Shown: positions 47,953-57,670 of the stretch, in pieces
How the letters are laid out: the number at the start of each line of letters is the position of its first letter
Numbering within the stretch: position 1 is the first letter of the stretch
Assembly: GCA_023078555.1 (NCBI GenBank)
Contig: CM041197.1
Span: forward strand, 2,204,501-2,268,500
DNA length: 64,000 nucleotides
Direction of reading: 5' to 3'
Source of the DNA: Ulva prolifera
Lineage: Eukaryota; Chlorophyta; Ulvophyceae; Ulvales; Ulvaceae
Made by a program: the position numbers and the translations under genes
Notes under the pieces: model-generated
Told to the model about the DNA's origin: nothing
Databases searched by the model: none
What the model saw: the letters and a program-made list of their open reading frames with translations, nothing else

Positions 47953-50900
47953 ACCCACGCACGCCTCGGCGGTAACACTTGAGCAGCAAGTTTCGGTGTC
48001 AGGCATGCGCCTTTGGAACACATCGGAACGCGCCACACACAGCTGATCTGCCGGAGCACGCCCGTCCATCGGATCCACCGTACACAACCCTACTCCCTGT
48101 CCCGCACCGAGTCCTAGTTGCTAGTATCGTTGGCAGTAGCATCGAGGATGGCGCTATATGTGGTGATCTGGCCTGAGAATACCCGAGATAGTGTGCGCAG
48201 CCTGCGTGGTAGATGGGTGCGCTGCAGGCTGTGCTGGAAAAGAGTGCTTATTGGTTCTGATGCGATGCGGTCCGTATTGTTGTGCTGCTATGCTTTGGCA
48301 CGAGCTCTGCCATGCAAGTTGCGCAACGGCCCCCTGGCCACACTCGTTCTCTACCCACGACCATCTGACACATGCATGTAGGCCTTCATAACCTTCGCCC
48401 ACCCCCGGTGTCCGCCCGGCAGTCCCAGTCACATGCGGGCAGTGCCTCACTGCCACAGATGATTCAGTGATTCGCTTGGAGCCTGGGCCCCTGAGTCGCT
48501 TGGAGCCTCTCTGGCTGCCACTCACACAGAAGCAACGCAAGACTCACTGAGGGAACCACAGATGCCGCAGACATCACAAACAGCCAACAAGCGCATGCAC
48601 GTGTGACCCATGATCACACTGCATCCGAGAAGGTGATGATATCTATGGGTAATGGGTGGGGTGGGTGACAATGAGCAGGTCCATCACAAGTCCCTGGGAT
48701 GGCAAGCCATCTCATGGCACATGTGGAATATTGTGGTGTGACAGGCCAGAACAGGCTTCACATGACAAAATGGATGCTAGAAAATTCTTCGCTCATGGGG
48801 TCCGGCGTGCCATGTATGTGTTGGCGTGTACTCCTGAGTCGAATTGTGTGCAGGACATTGTGCCAGCAAGTCACAACGCTTGGCCCAGGCCTTTGTCTGC
48901 GTGCATATGGCCTTTGTCTGCGTGCATTACGTATCATGGCATTGACAAAATGTGAAATTTACAGTACGATGCGAGAGGTACCAGGTGTCGCAAGTGGCGG
49001 AACATGGACTGCAGCTGCACGAACTGCGACATGTGCTGTTTCGTCCGTGTACAGGCATCTGTGCGCGATAACACCGCACACCGACGCGACATGCAGCCTA
49101 CCTCAAACAATGCACATACGCAGGCGAGCGAAATTTACTACCTGCGACGGTAGCGTGTTGCCGGTGCCACGGCAGTGCTCAACAATGAATGCGCGGAAAC
49201 CATAGGGACAGAGGTCGAGCATTGTGGCAGGCTACCAGCATGATGGAGTGGAGAGAGTTACGTGAGATCTGCACGCCCATGACAGTAGCAGCGACCTGCA
49301 TGATAGTTGATGAACGTTGACGCTGCTGGGGGCGACTGGCTCGCACCGCTGCTAGCGCTGCCGTCCAAGAGGAAAACTTTCTACGCACTGTCCATGCTCG
49401 GAGCCAATGCAGACATAACTGCCGAAAATCTTGACATATGGCATTCGTCAGAAACTGTAGTGGGTATGTTCGGAAAGCAGAGCGCGAGCAGGATGACGAT
49501 GACCAGCAAGCACGTCATTTACTGTTGCACACATAGAGAGTATTTTGGCAGCTGTAGGAAGGTCATGCAATCGCAGAATTTGGCGCGTCTCGCTTCGCAA
49601 AGTGTCTGCTGAGAATACATGTCTCGTGAACCGCGGTTTTTCCCAGCAGCTATGCTTGTAGACACACGATTCGGCAATGCCTTACAGCCTAGCAGCAATC
49701 GCTTTTGTACTTGGAGCAATGCATATTCCCCAATAGTGTGGTGACAAGGTCTGAAATAACAGCTTTTGCACACTCGGCTCACGTAACCTGCATGCGCGTG
49801 TTTGGCTCGGCTAGCTGCTGTACGAACCAGGCATTGCTGAGCACCTTTTTCCAGGTGAGAAGTTACATCAGCGGTACGCATTCGGCTTTACAAACTCAGA
49901 CCATCGCAAGCAGACACGTGTGAAGTCCTGTCGTGACATCAATGTCAAAAATGTTGTTCATGTGAGCTGTAGAATGACATTGCAGCTGTCGGGTGAGCTG
50001 GCTGGCAGAATCAAGCTCCACACATGGCTCCAACGCTCAGACGGAGGCAGGTGCCAAGCGACGCTGCCTCTGCGTGCCTGGCTGGTGTGATTACGTGTGG
50101 CCAGGCTCCAATGAGAGCAACTGCAAATCTGTATGCAACCAAAGTACAATGACACTCTTGCAGCTGACCCCTCGAGAACACCATCCACATGCCTCCAAGG
50201 CCCATGAATCCCACTTCGTTCTAGCTCAAGTACCTCCCAATCGTATCCCTGTGTGAATTTCTGCATCAGGATGTACACTGAACAGTTCCCGTATTTGTAT
50301 CGATTTATATATGATTTATATACGCCTTTACGTATGCATCAATCCAGACAGCACAGCAGGAACTGCACTCCAGCACACACACACACCCACAAGGCAGAGC
50401 TCCCTCCTGTATTGTGGGAGCTGAGTAGGATCTCTGTACAGAGACATGCGGCACAGCCTCAACGCGCGCATCACAGGTAAGCCAGACTTGTATGAACAAG
50501 TGGTATGAACACGTGCATTCTTCTGCTGGCATTCCCGGAGCCGTTCAGCCGATGCCTCTCGCCTGTGACAAAAGCATTCGCAAGAGTTGCAATTATTACA
50601 CCGGTCGCGTCGCCTGCCTCTTCTGTCAGGCAAGGTCCCGCGAGGCATGTCGAACACAGACCGGCCGGCAACGCGGCCGTTCGCTGCTGCGAAACCATCA
50701 CGCTGAAACCATCACCCTGGTTCCCATCTAACACGTGTGCTGCTGAGCACTGGCCACCAGGCAATACACGCACAGAGACACCACGCCAAGCAGGTCAACA
50801 TCTGTCTGAGATAGGCTCTGCCAGGCACGCATGGAGGTCAGTGGGAGCCAGCCACCAGCAGCAGAAGGCTGCGTGAGGCAGCTACCTACAAGCCCAAGAG

Positions 50901-51476
50901 AACAACGCTTCCTGATGCTAGCTGGAGCAGCTTGATAGTCCGCCACCCACAGCCACACTTCTAGCGCCATAGCTTCAACAACACCATACAAAAAATTGGC
51001 CAGGGCAGTGTCGCTTCCCCATGCCGGTGTCGCTTCACCGCCCTCAATCACGCAGGGGCGCTCGGCTTGTACCGCTGGCACGCATGCATTGCATTCTTCA
51101 CGGTGGGCACAGACGTTATTCACATCCCGCGCACGTCGCACGCACTGCGGCAGACCGGCGGGCACCGCCGTGCATGCAGTCCATGCACTCTGCCCTGGCA
51201 GTGACTGCACTCACCAACGCAGGCGCATGCTGCAAATGCATGCGCCCTGGCGTTCGGCTTACCCGCCGTCTGTCCTACAATTTGGCAATATGAGTCCCTG
51301 GTTTCATGACGCAGGCCCTTCCTTTGAACAGCAGCCGCCTCCCACACGGCGCCGCCCCTGAGCACGGGCACCACGCATGGAGTTGCAGAGCCACGAGCCA
51401 AAATCAGAAACCCCGCAAGACCTCACGCAGGAACATAGGAGCCCACATGGCAGCAACCCTGAGGGGCCCAGGCTCG
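47953..51476. other. Gene-poor region, no recognised gene
   Basis: Short frames only, with no domain recognised. The stretch 50290-50335 is AT-rich (TATCGATTTATATATG). It ends at the CobT stop codon, so it should hold the CobT 3' untranslated region. Confidence 0.5.
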
Positions 51477-54400
51477 TTAGCTGCCGTCGGCGGGGGGCCC
51501 GGCCAGCGCGAGGGTGTCCTCCAGCCGTCCCATGTCCTTCAGCATAGCACACGCCATGCCCAGCATGGGCAAGCACAGCAGCGCGCCGGTGCCCTCCCCG
51601 AGGCGGAGCCCCATGTGGAGCGGGGGCGCGGCGGCGACGCCGGCGCGGCGCAGCGCGGCGAGCAGCGTCGCGGCGCCGCGCTCGTCACTGCGGTGGCTGA
51701 GCAGCACGGCGCCGGCGGCGGCGGGCTCGAGCAGCACTGCGGCGAGCGCGGCCGCGCCGCTGATGAAGCCGTCGACGAGAACCACCATCTTGGTCTGCAC
51801 ACGCACACACTCTCCATTCTACACGGATTCTGCTACGCAGCAGCATTGGGTTATCTGATTGGGTCAGCTGTTTCTTGCATTGTCTTCTCCGCTGAAGGAT
51901 GCCGCAGGGACGGTGGCAGCGATCGTACTCATCGTCTCACCTGCAGCTGTCGCACTCAAGCGCTCCAGCAGCTGCTGCAGACTGATACATACTACCGGTG
52001 GAGCAGTGCACAGTCGTCGGACCCGACCAGTCATCACAACACACGCAGGATCTCATGGCGGGATAATTAATAATTTGGTCTGATGGCTGTATGGCAGCGA
52101 CGCGTTGCGGTGCAGGGCGGCATGGCACTGGCACACCACGTGTTACAGGGACCAAGACGGCGAGGCAGGCAGCACCGCGAAACGCAGCGTCAGACAGTGT
52201 GCATGAGGCAGCCCAGTGCTATCGCCGCTATACCACCGGATCCTTGCACGTTGCGGCGTCACTGGAAACCACAGTGCAGCATGTGAGTCCACCCGTGGAG
52301 GCGCACGTCTCGGGCTGCGACGATGGCCCCCGCGATCGCCGCGAGCTCCAGCCCGCCCACCTCCTCCAGCATCGCCTCCGCAAACTCCCTCGGAACCCTG
52401 GCTGCGGCCTCATCCTCGGTCTCCGCCGCATCGGCGCCGGGGCGCGGCAGCGCGCGCCGAGAGAGGTCGGCCGGGGGCGGGCGCGCCTTGTGCGCGCGGT
52501 CCACGGCAGCCTGCACCACTCGCACCTTCTCCGCGAGCCCCGCGTCGTCGACCCCCGTGCCGCGGCCAGTGGTCTCCGTTGCTGGTGCCCCTGCATCAGC
52601 CTGCTGGATCAGCCGGTGTGTGAGGCGCCTGTGTAGTCGTGCAGACGCTCGCATTGGGCTCGCCGCAGGTTCTTTGATGCGGCCTGGCTCTGTGGACAGG
52701 GAGCGCAGACAGTGATTGGGCACACTTGAGTCGCTCCGGGGCACAGGCAATCGGTGGCATCAGACTGGGTCTTGTCGGGGCTGTCACAGGCCAAGAAAAA
52801 TAGACGAATCTCTCGGTGCGATCGAGCCCAGCTCCACCACGTCGGATGGCCCTCGCCGATCCCCATGACCCGAGGTTGTTGCTCCGATGGCAGCGCAGTG
52901 AAGTGTGCGTAGCAGCCGGGCACGTGCCTGAAACGGCAGCCCGGCTGCGGCAGCCGCTGCACATGCGGTGACGCGCAGACCTATTATACTCTAAAGGACA
53001 TCAGATCAAGTCGACACACGAAGGACACCAGTGACCACAAACACGCCTTCTCTGCTACCCCACCAACGAAAACCACGACCTCCAGCATCACTGGCACCAT
53101 GGTCGGAGATCCGCCACGGGTGGGAGGCGCACCGGTGAGCGCCGAGAGGAGCGCGGCGGCTGCCGTCGTGTTGCCGATGCCGATCTCACCGACGCACAGA
53201 ACCCTGACGCCGTCCTGCGCGGCGCTGAGCGCGGCGGCGCGGCCCATGGCAATCGCCTCCTGGCACTCCGCGTGCGTCATCGCCGCCTCCGTCAGCATGT
53301 CCCGCGAGCCGTCGCGCACGGGCTGCTGGTCGATGATGATCGTGTGGCCTGCACGCATGCGCATGTTGCATGTGCATACATGCATGGCCCCGAGTCCCCG
53401 CCGATGCCCACAGGCACATTGACACCCCGGATCGGGAGGGAATCCCCAAAGTTTTGCACGTCCACCCGCCTGTCAAGCAAAGCTGAAATGACCGTCATGC
53501 ATGCGCAGGGGACAGGCCTGAGTCATCTGCGTCGATTGCGCTGACTAGGCAATGTCTCGCATGATGTGTGTTGCCTGCTGTGGAGGTGCCCATCCGACGG
53601 GAGCCTTGAGCGGCACAGTGTTGCGCACACGCTGGGGTGGACACAATACAGGCACGGCCGGGAAGCACGCGGGGGCGGGGCCAGTGCTCGACAGGGCCAT
53701 GTTTTTCTCTGGAGGGATTCCCGCTGGATTCAATCAAAACCGAGCGGTGCTGCACCGCTGAGGGACAGCTGCCAGCGGGCTGCGCTCGCGACCTCCAGGA
53801 ATGATTGGCCCTGACAGCCCGAATTCAGCGGCGAATCCTGTCAAGGACCCCCCCAATCCTGACGGGGTTTCTGGGCAAAACGTCGATTTCAGCGGGAGTC
53901 CTGGCGGGATGTAGAGCACTGGGCGGGGCTTCGCACCGAGGCGGTCAGCGTCAGGGGTCGGGTTCGCAAAGAGGCTGGAGCTCGCTTCGTCGTCCGTCGC
54001 GTAGTCGCCGCCGGGCAGGAAGCTGGAGAGCATGCCGGAGGAGACGCGGGCGGCGGCGTTGGCGGCGGCGGTGGCCGGGGGGGCTGGGGGGCAGATGCCG
54101 ACGTCGATGGCGTGCACGGAAGCGCCACACGCTCGCGCCATCACGCAGCTCGCCGCGATGCCCGCGCGGATCGACTCGAAGATGGCCGACGTGACTGCAT
54201 GCATGCGACGCGGCGGAGTGCGTCAGCCCATTCAGCATGAGCAGCGTATGTACAGTGCAAGTGCATGTTTCGCTGGGGGAACAAGCCGCAGCACGGCGGG
54301 AACTGGTGTGCCAGATCTGTTGATGGCAACGTGGCGGCAACCGTAGTCATCGGGCCTCGATGGCACAGGACAATTCCGAACATGGTATTCTGATGTCTGG

Positions 54401-55827
54401 ACTGTGTGTTCTGATGTCTGGACTGCGAACATGTGACCTGATGTCGTTGGGCCAATGCTGGGTGGCAGAGAGCATGCACAGCGCACAGCACGGGCCCCCG
54501 GCCGGTGTGCTCGTTGCCGTTTATGCGATGAACGAGACCGACAGGCACGGGGCGCGTGCCGGAGCGAGGCCGGGGCGGTCTGATGGGAGGCCTGGCAGGG
54601 GAATGTGCCCTTGTGAGATAGCTCACGTGGCCCTCCGGCTGCTCCCGTCCGCGGCTGCATTCATCGACTCGTTCTTTGGTCTGAATATAGTGTGCGATTG
54701 TACGGACACGGGCTTGTAAAGTGATGCCGGCGTTACATGACGTTGGGTCGCATCCCGGTCGAAGCTGTGCTGCTCCGAGGGGCAGCGGCAGACGTTCGTG
54801 TAGACTCGATACAAGCACACGCACATGCGTCACAGGTTGGGGGCGCACCGCTGGAGGGGTAGGCGCTGACGCTGTGTGCCATGGCGACGCCGTGGTCTGC
54901 TCCGAAGATGAGGAGCCGCGCCGGGGTGGCCACAGGGGCGAGGGTCCCTTGCCGCGTGGCCAGCCTGCAACACCCCCCGATGCTCAGGGCCGTGTGTTAC
55001 AGGGTTGCAGTCGGCAAGGCAGGCGAGGCAGCGCAGCGTGTCTCGAACGGAAACACCACACGCGCAAGCTAGCACCGACACACTCCCACACCCACACCCG
55101 CACACATTTTGACCCACACAGGGCTGTGTGGAATAAACGAGGGAGAGCCCTATGGGAACAGGCCGCGGGCGGAGCATGAGTGCATTTGTCCCCAGGGATC
55201 TGTGCGTTCATGCATGCGCGTGGCATTCACAATGTTGCGAGCGTTGTCGCCACCGAGTACTGGCTACCGCGACCAAATGGGGGCAGATGCGCGAAACACA
55301 GCTTTCTCATGTACAGCAATATGAGTTTACCGCATTCAAGTGCTCGAGATCGTGTGTGTCTGAGGTCTCGCAGCGCAGCTGCGCCACGTCAACAGGTCTG
55401 GCTCGGAGGCTCCCCAGGCGGCTGTACTGTTGCGACATGCTAAGCACAAGCAAACATGACACACAGAAACCGCAAGGGATGGTCTCCGTTACGACCAGAT
55501 AGGCACGACAGCGTACACTGTCGTTGTGAGTCTACGTGGCTGCGACAAAGACCGCCGTTATCACGTTGCAACGTTGCATCCCCGGCAAGCATATTCAAGA
55601 CCATTGCTGCACATGTTACATAAGTCTGCATCAGGCTGCCTTCAAAACGCAGATGTATTGCATCTTGAACGATGAGAGGTAACAGGAAGGTCGTGATGGG
55701 GATCTGACGTGGGCTGAAGGCATGGTCGCTCGCACCGCTCTGCCCAGTCTTCAAGCATACCGAGCGATCCAGGAGGCTTGGTCTTCCCGTCCAGCGCGTT
55801 CCGCGCCTGCTGCTGTATGCTCCCCAT
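51477..55827 (-). CDS. cobT: CobT: nicotinate-nucleotide-dimethylbenzimidazole phosphoribosyltransferase
   Basis: Makes alpha-ribazole 5'-phosphate from nicotinate mononucleotide and a lower-ligand base such as dimethylbenzimidazole, for the nucleotide loop of cobalamin. Exons, minus strand: 55827-55736, 54964-54849, 54194-53937, 53348-53133, 52590-52307, 51794-51477; phases agree throughout, 427 residues. Motifs in order: LDGKTKPPGSLG (residues 12-23), IFGADHGVA, SVSAYPSS/VTS across a junction, HAIDVGI, PVRDGSRDMLTEAAMT, GEIGIGNTTAAAALLSALTG, TGRGTGVDDAGLAEK, LVDGFISGAAAL and RLGEGTGA, whose Glu (about residue 389) corresponds to the known catalytic Glu. The family is usually about 350 residues; the excess is mainly a low-complexity insert after HAIDVGI. 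The ATG at 55827 follows an in-frame TAG, and no transit peptide is visible, suggesting a cytosolic enzyme. It is divergent from cobS. Five introns and GTGCG donors exclude bacterial contamination. Confidence 0.92.
52143..52190 (-). mobile_element. Truncated TTGTAA-end retroposon copy in the last cobT intron
   Basis: Plus strand TTACAGGGACCAAGACGGCG, then AGGCAGGCAGCACCGCGAAA, matching the family 3' end in reverse. It lies between the exons at 52590-52307 and 51794-51477, where the intron also contains the palindrome half at 52225-52256. Confidence 0.55.
52225..52256. repeat. Half copy of the palindromic element
   Basis: CGCTATACCACCGGATCCTTG then CACGTTGCGGCG matches the inner half of the 99-bp element at 11347-11445 with a few changes. 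It lies in the last cobT intron. Confidence 0.5.
54997..55050 (-). mobile_element. Degenerate TTGTAA-end retroposon copy in cobT intron 1
   Basis: TTACAGGGTTGCAGTCGGCAA then GGCAGGCGAGGCAGC resembles the reverse of the family 3' end. No flanking duplication could be fixed. Confidence 0.4.
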
Positions 55828-56565
55828 GTTTGACGAAGGCTTGAAGGCGGGGAATGGACAGATGGGATGCTACCGAGGTTGGGTTCTGCGATCAGCCGCG
55901 AAGATGGGTACAGCAGCTGCGGTACGAGGGCACTACGACCTCTCAGGAGTCAAAGAGTTTAGAATATGCGGTATCTAGAGCCTGAGGCAACGGCCTTGCG
56001 CAGCTCGCCTCTGGGAGAAGAGGAGTGTCCTAAGCAACGACCTGCAGCTAGCGCGTCAGAGCAAGAGACAGCAGCGCTGCGACATGACATGCGCAGACTT
56101 TCTGATGCCGAGCCCCATTCAGTGGTCTGTGTTTCTGTCAGCTGAGCCTAGGTCTTCGTGCTGCAGTGACAGCTCCTGCTCAACGCTCCACTGCACCCCG
56201 ACATCTCGAGCTGCTGCAGCGGCAAAGACTCGCGGGGGGGTACAAATTTGGCCCACATCAAAATATCAAGATGCTTAATAGGCTGCAGATGCCAGCCGCG
56301 TCATGTGCTGCAGACAATGCGGCTTGCATATTCTAACAGAGACCTCAGAGATTGCACGACATGATGTCGCGCCGTTAGAGTTGTCACTTGCTGTGGATGC
56401 GGCCCTTCGAATGCTGAGCCCGCGTTGAAATATGAAGTTCTGAGTCTGCATGAACTAATCTCGATTTTGAGCGGAATGTGTATTTTGGTGTACGCGTAGT
56501 TTGACGGATCCAGCGACTTGAACTGGTTGTTCGCTACGTCAGAAACGGAGATCGGCAGCTCCCCA
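55828..56565. promoter_or_regulatory. Probable shared upstream region of cobT and cobS
   Basis: This lies between the cobT start codon (minus) and the first possible cobS exon (plus). Divergent genes of one pathway often share control elements here. I see no TATA box close to either start, and no known B12-responsive motif can be named. Confidence 0.4.
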
Positions 56566-56673
56566 ATGAGCGCACAGGTCGATCAGACTCAATCAGAAGC
56601 TTCTCAGCAGCCAGTCATGGCCGGGAGCGTGGTGTCGAAGCAGGAGATCGAGGACAGAGGAGCCGGCACTGCG
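56566..56673 (+). CDS. Possible first exon of cobS
   Basis: An ATG opens 36 polar codons (MSAQVDQTQSEASQQPVMAG...) ending at a GCG|GTATGG donor in phase 0, the phase needed by the cobS exon at 57677. The peptide is hydrophilic, not transit-like. The donor differs from the GTGCG norm, so this is one candidate among others. The proposed intron contains an AT-rich patch at 56755-56795. Confidence 0.3.
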
Positions 56674-57604
56674 GTATGGGTCGCCTGCCTCAGCAGAGTC
56701 ACCACACGCAGAAACCGCCGCCAACGACCACGTTTTGGGCTGCAACTTGCCTTACTTACTTGCCCTATAAATTACTTATATATTATACGTTTTGAAGGTT
56801 ATCGAGCTACCGGTGCTCTAGGCCCACCCCATCGCAGCATGCTTAAACAGTTCAACACATCCATCAAGCCGTGAGAGTGCAGTACAACTCCCACCAATTC
56901 AATCACACTGCATCTGCGCTATGGAGTGATATGGCTCCACGAATCATTACGCCGCATGCATCATGCTGTTCGCAGACGCGAAGCCGTGCCATGTCACCTG
57001 CAGCCAGATCACCAGAGAGCCCCACTCCCAGAATGCCATAGATACTGCATCATGTTTGCAACGGACTCTCCGGGGGCGCCGCTCAATTGCGGCCCTCCCG
57101 CAACGGCTGTTACTCCCAGGCAGGTGTCACTGTGAGACCTGCAGTGCATGATCTGAACACATGCCATCATTGCAGCACGGGCATACCCTCTCCACCACCA
57201 CGCTTGATGTTCATGCCGCTGTGCACAGCACACACTCCATCGGACAAGCCAAACGCATGGCCAAACCAAGTCAGCTGCTTGGCACAACATCATGCATGAG
57301 TACTCCCCCCCCACTACAAGAAACATGACCGGCGCAAAGAAGGACATGTGCAAGGTGCCACTTTCGACTTAGCCCCCCCCCCTTTCCCGAAAGGTATGAG
57401 TGAAAGTTCCCCGTAGAGCATGTCCAGCCCTCGTGCAAGCATAAAGCGCAGCCTCGCTCCGCCTCCGGCCTTCCCCGGCTGTCCCCCCAAGCACTGCTCC
57501 ACACGGACTGCGCAGAACGCGCATACATGCATGCATGCGGAGGGCACACCGGGAGTGGCGGCACAGCAAACATAGTAGTGCTGGGCCGGGGGTGCTCGCT
57601 GCCT

Positions 57605-57642
57605 CCGCGGTGCTGCCGGCCTCTCCGCCCCTGTCCGTGTAA
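57605..57642 (+). mobile_element. TTGTAA-end retroposon copy upstream of cobS
   Basis: CCGCGGTGCTGCCGGCCTCTC then CGCCCCTGTCCGTGTAA, 35 bases before the first certain cobS exon. It has substitutions and is not followed by the usual CAC. Confidence 0.5.
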
Positions 57643-57670
57643 GCTGCAAGTCGTCAATGTCGCAGCATGC

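Noticed and set aside
53360-53500. Extra cobT exon encoding VDVQNFGDSLPIRG
   Set aside because: The neighbouring exons join in phase without it and give a continuous family-like sequence; including it shifts to an unlike frame.
55440-55754. Frame with AAMVLNMLAGDA resembling the CobT VT-x-x-MV-x-NFLAGG segment
   Set aside because: It would come before GADHGVA, the wrong order, and the true equivalent (VTSAIFESIRAGIAA) joins in phase at 54194.
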